64,000 bases of DNA from Spartobacteria bacterium (GTDB lineage: Bacteria > Verrucomicrobiota > Verrucomicrobiia > Chthoniobacterales > UBA10450): the NCBI GenBank assembly GCA_003134785.1, contig PLCN01000002.1, forward strand, positions 372,219 through 436,218. Reading direction: 5' to 3'. Under the pieces are notes generated by a model. The model was given only the letters and a program-made list of their open reading frames with translations, was not told the DNA's origin and did not search any database. A program made the position numbers and the translations under genes. The first letter of the stretch is position 1. The number at the start of each line of letters is the position of its first letter. Shown piece by piece: positions 43,199 to 52,404 of the stretch.

Positions 43199-45352
43199 AT
43201 GAGCAACATGACCGAGGCGGCACTCATCCCAATTCCTGTGGTTTCGGGGCGTCTCAAAGCCGCGTGGCGCAGACTCGTGATCTACAGCGAGCGTCAATGG
43301 CTGCGCTGTCTATTCCTTCTCCTGGTGGGAGCCGGCGTTCACTATCCCGCGCTGCAAGGGCCGTTGCTTTGGGATGATTTTTACTTGGTGCGTGACAATC
43401 CGTTTATCAAGAGTCCGCTTCTGATTCCGGAAACGTTTCGCCATTATCTCTTCCCTGATTCCCACGCCGGACATTACCGCCCGATTCAGACCATATCGTA
43501 TGCGTTCGATTACCTGATCTGGAACACCGATACCTACGGCTACCATCTCTCTAATCTTTTATGGCACATCGGAAGCGGCCTCCTGCTTTATCTGCTTTTG
43601 CAAAGGCTGTTCCGGTTGATCGCCACGCGGCAGGTGAACAAGAAGACGGGCGTGGTCCGAGATCAACCAACGTCGATGCTTTCGGGCGCGGCGTTCTTCG
43701 TCGCTCTCTGTTGGATTGTCCACCCGGTGCATAGCGCGGCAGTCGATTACATTTCGGGACGCGCGGACAGCCTTGCCTTTTTCTTTGCCTGTGGTGGCTG
43801 GCTCCTTTACCTCCGTGCGCGCGAAGCACTGCGCACCATCTTCCGCTGGGCCTGTTTTTTTCTCGCGGCGGTGTCCGGGTTGTGCGCGCTCGGCTCGAGG
43901 GAAACCGGTCTTGTCTGGATGCTGGTCTTTCTCCTTTTTCTTTTCATTTTCGATCGGCAACCCGGCTTGAAAACGAAGTTGCTAGTTCTGTCGTGCTGCC
44001 TCGCGCTCGTGGGCGTCTATGGAACCTTGAGAGCTCTGCCGGAATACCGGCACACCGAGGTCTCCGGCAGTGCGCTCACAGGCGCGGCCAAAGCTGTCTT
44101 AATGTTGCGGGCCCTGGGCGATTACGGCCGGCTCATGATTTGGCCCGCTAACTTGCATATGGAGCGCGATCTGGGAGACCCCGATATCGTGTTCGACACG
44201 GCCCATTGGAGGCAGGCGATCCAAGCTGAATATCTTTCGATCGCCGGCTTAGTAGTCGCGGCGGCATTGCTTTTCGGCGCTTCGCGCCGAGGCGCGGCTC
44301 GGCCGATCCGGCTTTTGGGCGCGGGATGGTTTGTCATCGCCTATTTGCCGATTTCAAATCTTTTCAACCTGAACGCGACCGTGGCGGAGCATTGGCTTTA
44401 TCTGCCGAGCGTAGGTTTCCTCGTGTTCGTTGCCGGCTGTTGTTTGGAACTTCCGCGGCTCGGCGCCAGGATCGCGTTGACGGTCGGGTGCGCTGTCGTG
44501 TTAGGATTGAGCGCACGTAGTTTCGTCCGAAGCGGTGACTGGGCAGCGGCGGAAACGTTTTATCAGCGAACCTTACAGAGCGGCGGGGTTAGCGTCCGCG
44601 TGTGCGTAAATCTCGCGTCGAGTTACTCGAAGCGCGACAAGGCGAAGGCGGAAAGATTGCTGCGCAGAGTGCTCGAGATCGACCCGAGCTATCTGGTGGC
44701 GCGGAATAATCTGGCTGCCCTTCTGTCTGAGCGCGGCGAAAAAGCAGAAGCCGAGAAAATATTTAATTCCGCGAGCAGACCTACGGCCGCCGAACGCGCG
44801 ATGTCTCCGCGCACCTGGACCGCTCGGCTCAATCTCGCCGGCATGGCGTATGGGCGGCACGATGACGAGGAGGCTTTGGCCGTGATCAACCAGGCGTGGG
44901 CCGATTATCCCGGCGTGTGGGAAATAGCGCGCTACAAGGCCGAGCTAATTCGCACCACGCACGGAGCGGAAGCCGCGCTACCGATCATGAAGGAGTTTAC
45001 CCAGGCGCATTGGTGGCACTGCGAAGCGTTCATCGCCCTAGGCAGGCTTTTTTGGGAAAGCGGCGACGCCGCCGGCGCGGAGAAAGCGTTTCGCCATGCG
45101 AGCTGGCTCGACGTGCACGACGCGGAGGCACTCGGCGCCCTGGCCCTTCTGCAAGTGCAGCAAAGCCGGTTCGAAGATGCTTTGCACACGCAGTCCCGTG
45201 CGGTTTCCCGGCAACCCGACGAGATACGACCCTACCTTCTTCTCTCCGATATTCTCCAGAAGATGGGACGGACCGCAGAGGCGCGGGCCGCGACCGCTCA
45301 AGTCGATCGTCTGAAAGCGTTCGCCCAGTCGCAGCCTCTCGCCGTCAACTAG
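43199..45352 (+). CDS. GT-C membrane glycosyltransferase with TPR tail, TMTC/DUF1736-like
   Basis: About 717 residues from ATG 43199; the open frame begins at 43142 but that would place the start inside the terminator. The first loop LLWDDFYLVRDNPFIKSPLL (Asp-Asp) and YRPIQTISYAFDYLIWNTDT, then YGYHLSNLLWHIGSG, are the hallmarks of TMTC/DUF1736-type O-mannosyltransferase-like proteins. About ten helices follow, then six or more TPR units from residue about 480. In eukaryotes TMTC proteins use dolichol-phosphate-mannose, which fits the GT2 gene in this cluster. Placement directly after the pilins suggests they may be acceptors. Confidence 0.87.
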   Translation: MSNMTEAALIPIPVVSGRLKAAWRRLVIYSERQWLRCLFLLLVGAGVHYPALQGPLLWDDFYLVRDNPFIKSPLLIPETFRHYLFPDSHAGHYRPIQTISYAFDYLIWNTDTYGYHLSNLLWHIGSGLLLYLLLQRLFRLIATRQVNKKTGVVRDQPTSMLSGAAFFVALCWIVHPVHSAAVDYISGRADSLAFFFACGGWLLYLRAREALRTIFRWACFFLAAVSGLCALGSRETGLVWMLVFLLFLFIFDRQPGLKTKLLVLSCCLALVGVYGTLRALPEYRHTEVSGSALTGAAKAVLMLRALGDYGRLMIWPANLHMERDLGDPDIVFDTAHWRQAIQAEYLSIAGLVVAAALLFGASRRGAARPIRLLGAGWFVIAYLPISNLFNLNATVAEHWLYLPSVGFLVFVAGCCLELPRLGARIALTVGCAVVLGLSARSFVRSGDWAAAETFYQRTLQSGGVSVRVCVNLASSYSKRDKAKAERLLRRVLEIDPSYLVARNNLAALLSERGEKAEAEKIFNSASRPTAAERAMSPRTWTARLNLAGMAYGRHDDEEALAVINQAWADYPGVWEIARYKAELIRTTHGAEAALPIMKEFTQAHWWHCEAFIALGRLFWESGDAAGAEKAFRHASWLDVHDAEALGALALLQVQQSRFEDALHTQSRAVSRQPDEIRPYLLLSDILQKMGRTAEARAATAQVDRLKAFAQSQPLAVN

Positions 45353-45407
45353 AAGGCGCTAATTTAACTTGATGCGCCCGTCGGGAGGCGTTCTCTTCCC
45401 GCGCCCT

Positions 45408-46400
45408 ATGGCCGCGCGCATCTATACCGATCGAGACGCCGACCTGAAATTTCTGCGTGGGAAAACTTGCGCCGTCATTGGCTATGGTGCGCAAGGTCGC
45501 GCGCACGCGTTGAATCTAAAAGATAGCGGCATGCGGGTGCTGGTCGGATTGCGCCCAGGCAGCAAATCGCGGCAGATCGCCCGCAAAGAAGGATTGGAAG
45601 TTGTCGGCACCGAAGAGGCGTCTCGCCGGGGCGACATTATCTTTCTCGCTTTGCCCGATACGCGGATGCCTGAGATCTACGAAAAGGAAATCGCGCCATT
45701 TCTTTCCACCGGCAAAACGCTTCTCTTCGCTCACGGGTTTGCGATTTTTTACCGGACGATTGTTCCGCCGAAAGATGTGGACGTCATCATGGTCGCGCCA
45801 AAAGGGCTCGGTCCGATGGTGCGGCGGGAGTTCGAGCAGGGTCGCGGCGCGCCCGGTCTCTTCGCCATTGCTCAAGGCCTAAGCCGGCGCGCAAAAAAAA
45901 CTGCGCTGGCGTGGGCGAAAGCAATCGGCTGCACGAGAGCTGGAGTGATCGAAACGACTTTTCGTGAAGAGACCGAGACCGATCTTTTCGGCGAACAGGC
46001 GGTGCTTTGCGGCGGCGTCAGCGCGTTAATCCACAGTGGATTTGAGACTCTGGTTGCCGCCGGTTACGCGCCGGAGCTGGCGTACTTCGAGTGTCTGCAC
46101 GAATTGAAATTCATCGTCGACCTGATTCACGAAGCGGGAATCCACGGCATGCGCTCGCTCATCTCGGAAACGGCGAAATGGGGCGATGTTTCAGTCGGCC
46201 CGAAGGTCGTCGACCGCTCCGTGCGAAAGAGAATGGAAGCGGCGCTGGCGGAAATTCGCAGCGGCAAGTTTGCGCGCGATTGGTTGCGCGAGACGGCGGG
46301 CGGTCGCAAGCGCTACAAAAAGCTTCTCTCGAAATCGCGAGACCATCCGATTGAAAAAGTGGGTGCCCGACTCCGCGGCCTGATGTCCTGGAACAAGTAG
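45408..46400 (+). CDS. ilvC: Ketol-acid reductoisomerase-like enzyme
   Basis: About 330 residues from ATG 45408; ATGs at 45369 and 45372 are alternatives. It makes the dihydroxy acid precursors of valine, leucine and isoleucine with NADPH and magnesium. Motifs: GYGAQGRAHALNLKDSG (the family usually has GxGSQGHAHA), LRPGSKSRQIA as coenzyme loop, and the magnesium and substrate acids in ETTFREETETDLFGEQ and FECLHELKFIVDLIHE. The His to Arg change in the coenzyme motif and ISETAKWG instead of ISNTAEYG mark it as divergent. No ilvB, ilvN or ilvD is nearby. It could be a paralogue with altered substrate. Confidence 0.85.
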   Translation: MAARIYTDRDADLKFLRGKTCAVIGYGAQGRAHALNLKDSGMRVLVGLRPGSKSRQIARKEGLEVVGTEEASRRGDIIFLALPDTRMPEIYEKEIAPFLSTGKTLLFAHGFAIFYRTIVPPKDVDVIMVAPKGLGPMVRREFEQGRGAPGLFAIAQGLSRRAKKTALAWAKAIGCTRAGVIETTFREETETDLFGEQAVLCGGVSALIHSGFETLVAAGYAPELAYFECLHELKFIVDLIHEAGIHGMRSLISETAKWGDVSVGPKVVDRSVRKRMEAALAEIRSGKFARDWLRETAGGRKRYKKLLSKSRDHPIEKVGARLRGLMSWNK

Positions 46401-46405
46401 CCCCT

Positions 46406-46490
46406 TGTAGCCGCTTCGCTGTGCGAAGCGCCGGTCGGCCCCAAACCGAATCACGCCTCAACCAACGCCGCCCACAGGGTGGCGGCTACA
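46406..46490. repeat. TGTAGCC...GGCTACA repeat, copy 1
   Basis: 85 bases bounded by the inverted ends TGTAGCC and GGCTACA. Inside are a CTTCGCTGTGCGAAG hairpin and CGCCCACAGGGTGGCGGC. A second copy with the same ends and inner hairpin is at 59156-59261. It lies between ilvC and the TPR gene and reaches the TPR stop codon. Confidence 0.85.
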
Positions 46491-46491
46491 A

Positions 46492-48993
46492 CTACTGCTC
46501 CCAGAGAAAATGTTCCAGGCGCAAACGGCTCAGGCGCGACTTTGCTTCGTCGCTCCGCGCGCCGCCGGCCGATGCGAGTTTTTGGTAAACGATCGCGGCC
46601 GGTTGCCATTTCGAATCGTCCTCGAGCAATCGCGCCGCATTGAAGCCTGCCTTGTAATACCAAAAAAATTCCCGTGGCCGGTCCGGCCGGCTTTCGTCTT
46701 CGATGATCTTGTAAAAGGTCGCGAGGGCGTTGTCTCGATCCTCCAATTTCTCAAGACAAATTCCCTTCTTGAAGAGCGCCTGATTCCGCCAATGCAGCGG
46801 CGCGTCTTTCTGCGACGCGAGTTGATCGTAAATCTCGATCGCGCGCCGGTAGTTTTCGCGATCAGCCGGGCCCGACTCATATAAAATGTCCCCTTTGCCG
46901 CAGAGCGCTTCGCGTTTCTCCTCGGGCTTTGCGGCGCCCTGCAAGACCTCATCGTAGAGCGTTGCGGCGTCCTGCGGCTTGCCGAGTTTGCGCTCGATCA
47001 CCGCCTGCTCATTTCGCGCGGGCCACTTCAGTTCCCCATTCTTTTTCACGACCTCGTCCAGCAACACGAGCGCGCGGTCGAGCGATTGCGCTCCCATGCT
47101 TTGCATCGCGGATTTGGCCGCGAAAAAGAGGGCCTTCTCGGTGAATGGCGCGCGCGGATTTTCCTGCGCGAGGATTTGGAACTGGGTTTGCGCGCTCGAA
47201 AAATCCTGAAGCCGGTAATAGGTCTCCGCCAGCTTCATCCGAACATCCGAAACGAATTGGGACGCGGGATATTTTTGGAGAAATTGATTGGCGGCCGCGA
47301 TCACTTTCGGCGCAGAATTCGGCGCGGCGTCTTCGATCCAGATCGCGAGATAATCCGCCCGTTCGCTCGCGGCAGGATTCGGCTCGCTTTCCCGGGCTCG
47401 GGTAAGATTTTTTCGGGCGTCCTCGAGGTTTGGCCGAACGCCGTGAAAGGCCAATTCCGCGAGGGCGACCCACGCTTCCGAGCTGCGTTTATGGCGGGGG
47501 AATTCTCGCAGGAATGCTTGCAGCGTCTCGGCCGCTTTCTTGTTTCCTTGCGTAGCTTGGGTGAGGCCTTCCTCGAGCAACAAATCGCCGCGCGTTTCTT
47601 CATTCCCGCCGCCTTGGCCCAGTTCGCGATAATCAGCCTGAAAACGGGCATCGTCGTTCAACTGCATCCAGGCGAGCGAGGCGTTGAAGAGCGAGTCGGC
47701 CGCGGAGTGAGGGGAGGTGTGGGCCACTGTTTCGAAAGCAGCCGCGGCTACTTCAAAATGCCGCGCGTAATAGTAGGCACGACCGGCGAGCAAATTGATT
47801 CGCTCGAGCAACTCCGGAGCCGGTCGAAGGCCGCGCGCATCATCCAGGATGGCCAGCGCTTCATCAAACTGCCGATCCTCGAGCTCGAGCCGCGCAAACT
47901 CGAAGAAGCTTTCCGCCAGCGCCGGCAATTGCGGGTGACTGTTCCGCAGCTCGCCAAATATCCGCAAGGCATTCTCGCGCCGGCCGCCGCGCAATTCATT
48001 TCGTGCCAAATACCATTGGGCCAGGGCGCGGCGAGGCTGGAGGGAATCGTTCGCCCACCGGCTCAATTCCGGGACCGATGGAGTGCGTTCGGCGCGATAG
48101 AGTTGATCGAGTTTCCCGAAGATCGTGGGCAATTCCGGGTCGGCCGGATGATGCTCGATGAAGTCCTCGAGAGCGTCATCGACCACTTCGGGGGTTTTCA
48201 ACGTCAGGCCCTCGTCGGCAATGGCGCACAGGGTGGCAACCAGCACCGCACGGTTCGTCCCCTCCTGCCGTCGCACGATCGTCTGGAAAAGTTCGATCGC
48301 GCGCTCGTGGTGGTTCGATTGCGCCTCGACGCGTCCCTGGAGAAAACGTTTCTCCTTCTTGTCCGCGAGCGCAGTCGGTCTCGTTTTTTCGAGCAGGGCG
48401 CGCGCGGAGGCGATGTCTTTTTTCCCGAGCAATAATTCGACCGAGTTCAATTCTGCGCGCGCTTTCCACTGCGGATTGGAAAAGAGAACTTCAAACATGC
48501 GCAGCGCTTCATCCGTTCGGCCGAGCGCCCTGAGCGCCTGAGCCTGCCCGAGGATCGCGCTGGAACGGTAGGGAGACGCGATCTCGGCCGCCACTTGCTG
48601 ATAAAGCGGGAGCGCTTCCGCCCAACGTCCGAGAGCGGCAAAAGTTTGCGCGCGCGCAAATCGCGTTGACGGCAGATTCGGCAAAGTCGGATCTTGCAAG
48701 ATCTTCAACGCTTCTTCTGCTTGACCCGCCGCCAGCAACGCTTCGCCCAGTTTCGCGTTCGCGGCCTGCCGCTGTTCCGCCGAGAGATCGCCACCCAGCA
48801 GCGTCCGCAGCCGCAACACCGCAACTTGCGGGACTCCTTCTTCCAGCGGTCGCGTTGCCGTGGCCAATTCCGGAAAATCCGCCGCGAAAATCCGGCCAGC
48901 GAATACCAACGTCGCCGCGAAAATCGCCCCCAAAATCTTCCTCTTCCGTTGGGCGTTGGACGTTGGACGTTGGACGTTGGACGTTTTCTTCAT
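46492..48993 (-). CDS. Large exported TPR protein
   Basis: About 833 residues from ATG 48993, overlapping the uvrA stop by four bases (ATGA). The N terminus is [18 protein letters not shown], encoded by a simple repeat, followed by the signal segment ILGAIFAATLVFAGRIFA and cleavage near AADFPE. The mature part is a long array of TPR-like helices (QAEEALKILQDP, RWAEALPLYQQVAAE, RLQDFSSAQTQF and more). Such proteins act as periplasmic scaffolds, resembling BamD/YbgF-type TPRs, but the partner is unknown. It ends LEHFLWEQ at the edge of a TGTAGCC repeat. Confidence 0.82.
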   Translation of the reverse strand: MKKTSNVQRPTSNAQRKRKILGAIFAATLVFAGRIFAADFPELATATRPLEEGVPQVAVLRLRTLLGGDLSAEQRQAANAKLGEALLAAGQAEEALKILQDPTLPNLPSTRFARAQTFAALGRWAEALPLYQQVAAEIASPYRSSAILGQAQALRALGRTDEALRMFEVLFSNPQWKARAELNSVELLLGKKDIASARALLEKTRPTALADKKEKRFLQGRVEAQSNHHERAIELFQTIVRRQEGTNRAVLVATLCAIADEGLTLKTPEVVDDALEDFIEHHPADPELPTIFGKLDQLYRAERTPSVPELSRWANDSLQPRRALAQWYLARNELRGGRRENALRIFGELRNSHPQLPALAESFFEFARLELEDRQFDEALAILDDARGLRPAPELLERINLLAGRAYYYARHFEVAAAAFETVAHTSPHSAADSLFNASLAWMQLNDDARFQADYRELGQGGGNEETRGDLLLEEGLTQATQGNKKAAETLQAFLREFPRHKRSSEAWVALAELAFHGVRPNLEDARKNLTRARESEPNPAASERADYLAIWIEDAAPNSAPKVIAAANQFLQKYPASQFVSDVRMKLAETYYRLQDFSSAQTQFQILAQENPRAPFTEKALFFAAKSAMQSMGAQSLDRALVLLDEVVKKNGELKWPARNEQAVIERKLGKPQDAATLYDEVLQGAAKPEEKREALCGKGDILYESGPADRENYRRAIEIYDQLASQKDAPLHWRNQALFKKGICLEKLEDRDNALATFYKIIEDESRPDRPREFFWYYKAGFNAARLLEDDSKWQPAAIVYQKLASAGGARSDEAKSRLSRLRLEHFLWEQ
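48950..48987. repeat. GGACGTT tandem repeat at the start of the TPR gene
   Basis: Four to five units of a 7-base sequence (GTTGGAC) immediately downstream of the ATG at 48993, encoding SNVQRPTSNAQR. Related simple repeats occur inside uvrA at 51141-51172. Confidence 0.8.
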
Positions 48994-51914
48994 ACGGCAA
49001 GCAAGGGCTTCAGATAACGCCCCGTATAACTCTCCGCTAGCGCCGCAATCTTCTCCGGCGTTCCCGCCCCAACAATCTCCCCGCCGCGTTCCCCGCCTTC
49101 TGGTCCCAGGTCGATGATCCAATCCGCGCACTTGATCATCTCGAGGTTATGCTCAATCACGACCAGCGTATTCCCCGCGTCGCGCAATTTCATCAGCACT
49201 TGCAGTAACTTTTCGATGTCGGCGAAATGCAATCCCGTCGTCGGCTCATCCAGAATGTAGATCGTGCGTCCCGTCGCTTTTTTCGCGAGCTCGGTCGCCA
49301 GTTTCACGCGTTGCGCTTCGCCACCCGAAAGCGTGGTCGCCGCCTGGCCCAGACGCAAATATCCCAATCCCACATCCAGCATGGCCACGAGCCGATCCGA
49401 AACCGAAGGCACATTTCGAAAAAACCGCGCCGCTTCGTCCACCGTCAGGTTGAGTACGTCGGCGATATTTTTTCCTTTGAAAGTGATCTCGAGCGTTTCC
49501 CGATTGTAACGCTGGCCCCGGCAGACTTCGCATTCCACATAAACATCCGGCAAAAAATGCATCTCGATCTTGATCAACCCGCCGCCTTCGCAATTTTCGC
49601 AGCGCCCACCTTTCACATTGAAGCTGAAACGTCCCGCGTCGTACCCGCGTATGCGCGACGCGGGCAGTTGACTGAACAGCTCGCGGATCGGCGTGAATGC
49701 GCCCGTGTACGTGATCGGGTTTGAACGCGGCGTGCGGCCGATCGCGCTTTGATCGATCACGATCGCCTTATCGAGCTGATCGAGCCCGCGGAGCATCTTA
49801 TGCGTCCCCGGTTTGTCCTTCGAATTGTAAAAATGCCGGAAGAGCGCGCGCCGCAAGATATCGTCGATCAAAGTCGATTTGCCGCTGCCCGATACGCCGG
49901 TCACGCAGGTAAAACAGCCGATCGGAAACGATGCCGTCACATTTTTCAAATTGTTTTCGGCCGCTCCCGTTAGCGTGAGCCATCCGTCACTGGTCTGATT
50001 TGATCGCGGCGTGACGCGCTCCCTTGGAATGGCGATTCGTGCGCGGCCCGAGAGGTAATCCGCGGTCGGTGAATTTTTCGCGCGGAGCACCTCCCCGATC
50101 GTTCCTTGCGCGACGATCTCTCCGCCGCGCGGACCAGCTCCCGGCCCGAGATCGAGAACATGATCCGCCGCGCGAATCGTCTCTTCGTCGTGCTCGACCA
50201 CGATGACGGAATTACCCAGATCGCGGAGCCGGCGCAGCGTCGCGAGAAGCCGCGCATTATCACGCTGATGCAAACCGATGCTCGGTTCATCGAGAACATA
50301 GAGAACGCCCGCCAGCCCGGACCCGATCTGCGTCGCCAGCCGGATGCGTTGCGCCTCGCCGCCAGAAAGAGTGCCGCTCTCGCGATTCAACGAAAGATAA
50401 TTGAGTCCGACCTCGACCAAAAATTGCAGCCGCGAATCGATCTCACGAACAACGTCCGTAACGATGTGCCGTTGCTGATCCGTCAGATCGAGCCGCCGAA
50501 CATATGCCGCCGCCGCATCGATCGTTAGCTCGCTGAACTGGTGAATATTCAACTCGCGTCCCTCAGAGTCCTTGATCGTGACCGCAAGAATTTCCGGTTT
50601 CAGTCGCGCGCCGTGACAAGTCTGACAAGGCACTCGCGTCATGAACGCGCGGATTCGGTTGCGCGTAAATTCGCTCTCGGTTTCCTCGTAAAGCCGCTCC
50701 ATCTGAGGCACGAGCCCTTCGAACGGCCGGGCCGTCTTCGGTGATTTTCCGTTGCCACCGACATTTATCTGGATCGGCTCGTCGCCCGTTCCGTAGTAAA
50801 GCGCTTTCTTAAATGTCTCCGGCAAATCCGCGAATGGAATGCAGTCGTCGACCTCGAAATGTTTCACCAGCGCGCTTTGCAGACTGCGATAATAAGCCTG
50901 CATCGGTTTGGTCCCGCGCCGCCAGGGCGTGATCGCGCCTTCCGCGAGCGACTTCGCCGGATCGGAAATCATCAAGTCCGTGTCGCACACCAGTTGCGTC
51001 CCCAATCCGTGGCAGACCGGACACGCCCCCAAGTGGCTATTGAACGAAAAATGTTTCGGCGTCAGTTCGCCTAACGAGAAGTTGCTCTCCGCATTCCCGT
51101 AGTCCGTCGTGTAACGAACCGTCTCCCATTTCTCCGGTTTGGCGTTAGACGTTAGGCGTTTGGCGTTAGGCGTTTCTTTATCCCCTTCCGCCGACCGCAA
51201 AACCACGATCCGGTTCCCGCCCCACTTGAGCGCCGTCTCCACCGAATCCGCCAGCCGCGTCCGCACTCCTTCGCGGACGACCAAGCGATCCACCACCGCC
51301 TCGATCGTGTGCCGTTCGGTCTTCTTTAGCCGGATCGGCTCCGGCTTTCCGAGTTCCACGATCTCGCCATCGATCCGAATCCGGACAAATCCTTCTCTCT
51401 TCACCTTCTCAATCACATCGCGGAATTCTCCCTTCTGATTTTGCACCAATGGCGCGAGCAAGATGATTTTTGTCTCCGCCGGATAAGCGAGAATCTGATC
51501 GACGATTTGCTGCGGCGTTTGCCGATGGATTGGTTGGCCTGTGGTCGGATCGTGCGGTTGGCCCACCGCCGAAAAGAGGACACGCAAATAGTCGAAGATC
51601 TCGGTCGTGGTCGCGATAGTCGATCGCGGATTCGCCCCCGCGCTCCGCTGCTCGATCGCGATCGCCGGCGAAAGCCCCTCGATGAAATCGACGTCCGGTT
51701 TTTCCATCTGATCCAGGAACTGCCGGGCATAAGCCGAGAGGCTTTCGACATAACGCCGCTGCCCCTCGGCGTAGAGCGTGTCGAAGGCGAGGGAAGACTT
51801 CCCGGACCCGCTTAGCCCGGTAATGACGACCAGTTTTTCCCTCGGAATCTCAACATGGAGATTCTTGAGATTGTGCTGGCGTGCACCGCTGATCTTGATA
51901 GTTTGCGCAGGCAT
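48990..51914 (-). CDS. uvrA: Excinuclease ABC subunit A
   Basis: About 974 residues from ATG 51914. It is the DNA-damage sensor of nucleotide excision repair, a cytosolic ATPase dimer that loads UvrB. Visible: first Walker [10 protein letters not shown] (residues 33-41), zinc motif CPVCHG after FSFNSHLGA, Cys pair CQTCHGAR, signature [20 protein letters not shown], Walker [16 protein letters not shown], second Walker [10 protein letters not shown] near 675, zinc finger CENCEGGG with CEVCRGQR, second signature [15 protein letters not shown] and Walker [14 protein letters not shown]. Residues about 247-258 ([14 protein letters not shown]) come from a repeat insertion not present in typical UvrA. 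It overlaps the TPR gene start by four bases. No LexA site was recognised. Confidence 0.97.
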   Translation of the reverse strand: MPAQTIKISGARQHNLKNLHVEIPREKLVVITGLSGSGKSSLAFDTLYAEGQRRYVESLSAYARQFLDQMEKPDVDFIEGLSPAIAIEQRSAGANPRSTIATTTEIFDYLRVLFSAVGQPHDPTTGQPIHRQTPQQIVDQILAYPAETKIILLAPLVQNQKGEFRDVIEKVKREGFVRIRIDGEIVELGKPEPIRLKKTERHTIEAVVDRLVVREGVRTRLADSVETALKWGGNRIVVLRSAEGDKETPNAKRLTSNAKPEKWETVRYTTDYGNAESNFSLGELTPKHFSFNSHLGACPVCHGLGTQLVCDTDLMISDPAKSLAEGAITPWRRGTKPMQAYYRSLQSALVKHFEVDDCIPFADLPETFKKALYYGTGDEPIQINVGGNGKSPKTARPFEGLVPQMERLYEETESEFTRNRIRAFMTRVPCQTCHGARLKPEILAVTIKDSEGRELNIHQFSELTIDAAAAYVRRLDLTDQQRHIVTDVVREIDSRLQFLVEVGLNYLSLNRESGTLSGGEAQRIRLATQIGSGLAGVLYVLDEPSIGLHQRDNARLLATLRRLRDLGNSVIVVEHDEETIRAADHVLDLGPGAGPRGGEIVAQGTIGEVLRAKNSPTADYLSGRARIAIPRERVTPRSNQTSDGWLTLTGAAENNLKNVTASFPIGCFTCVTGVSGSGKSTLIDDILRRALFRHFYNSKDKPGTHKMLRGLDQLDKAIVIDQSAIGRTPRSNPITYTGAFTPIRELFSQLPASRIRGYDAGRFSFNVKGGRCENCEGGGLIKIEMHFLPDVYVECEVCRGQRYNRETLEITFKGKNIADVLNLTVDEAARFFRNVPSVSDRLVAMLDVGLGYLRLGQAATTLSGGEAQRVKLATELAKKATGRTIYILDEPTTGLHFADIEKLLQVLMKLRDAGNTLVVIEHNLEMIKCADWIIDLGPEGGERGGEIVGAGTPEKIAALAESYTGRYLKPLLAV
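51141..51172. repeat. GGCGTTAG simple repeat inside uvrA
   Basis: Imperfect 7-8 base units (GGCGTTAGAC, GTTAGGCGTT, TGGCGTTAGG) in the uvrA reading frame, adding about 11 residues between the UvrB-binding region and the first zinc module. It is similar in style to the GGACGTT repeat 2.2 kb away. Confidence 0.7.
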
Positions 51915-51970
51915 CGGACGACAAATGTCGAACCTGTCAGTCAAGCACAAGTCCTGCTTTTCTCCAGTCG

Positions 51971-52240
51971 ATGTCTTTACTCATGAGTGATCCCGCGCGC
52001 ACCGTTTCCCAAGAAGAACTCGTCGAATTGCAGAAGAAATTCAGCGAGATCAAACACGCCATTAACAACGCCCTCGCCGTGATGTCGGCCCTCGCCGAAA
52101 TGTCGCAACGGCGGCCGGATTACTCAGAGAAACTGGCCAGCACCGTGGTGACTAAGACCCCGCAAATCGTGACAAGCCTGCAGGAATTCACCCAGGCCTT
52201 GAACGAAAAGGTCGGCCCGAAACCGGAAGCGGTTTCGTAG
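51971..52240 (+). CDS. Small helical protein, histidine-kinase dimerisation-like
   Basis: 89 residues (ATG 51971; a second ATG at 51983). Two predicted helices, [20 protein letters not shown] and [17 protein letters not shown], resemble the first helix of bacterial histidine-kinase dimerisation domains, which often have H-x-I/F-N-N. No ATPase domain follows, so it is not a complete kinase. It is divergent from uvrA (57 bases apart). Function unknown. Confidence 0.6.
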   Translation: MSLLMSDPARTVSQEELVELQKKFSEIKHAINNALAVMSALAEMSQRRPDYSEKLASTVVTKTPQIVTSLQEFTQALNEKVGPKPEAVS

Positions 52241-52349
52241 TCATCTAGGACTGTCGTCGAGCGGGGTTGCAGCTTTCCCCGGGCTACCTCGAACCGGACG
52301 CCTTTCCACTGGTTGATCGAACGAAACCTCTCGGCAAGCTCCCGAGATG

Positions 52350-52376
52350 GGCAGGCTGGCAGCCTGCGCTCCCCAT
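52350..52376. repeat. GGCAGGCTGGCAGCC element, intergenic copy
   Basis: 26 of 27 bases match the right arm of the inverted repeat inside the long uvrA-like gene (62526-62552). A small CTCGG-CCGAG hairpin precedes it. It is in the 164-base gap before secG. Confidence 0.8.
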
Positions 52377-52404
52377 AGAAGGAATCTTCACCCGCCCGTG
52401 GGAA

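Noticed and set aside
48950-48987. CRISPR-like array
   Set aside because: The units are 7 bases without spacers; it is a simple tandem repeat.
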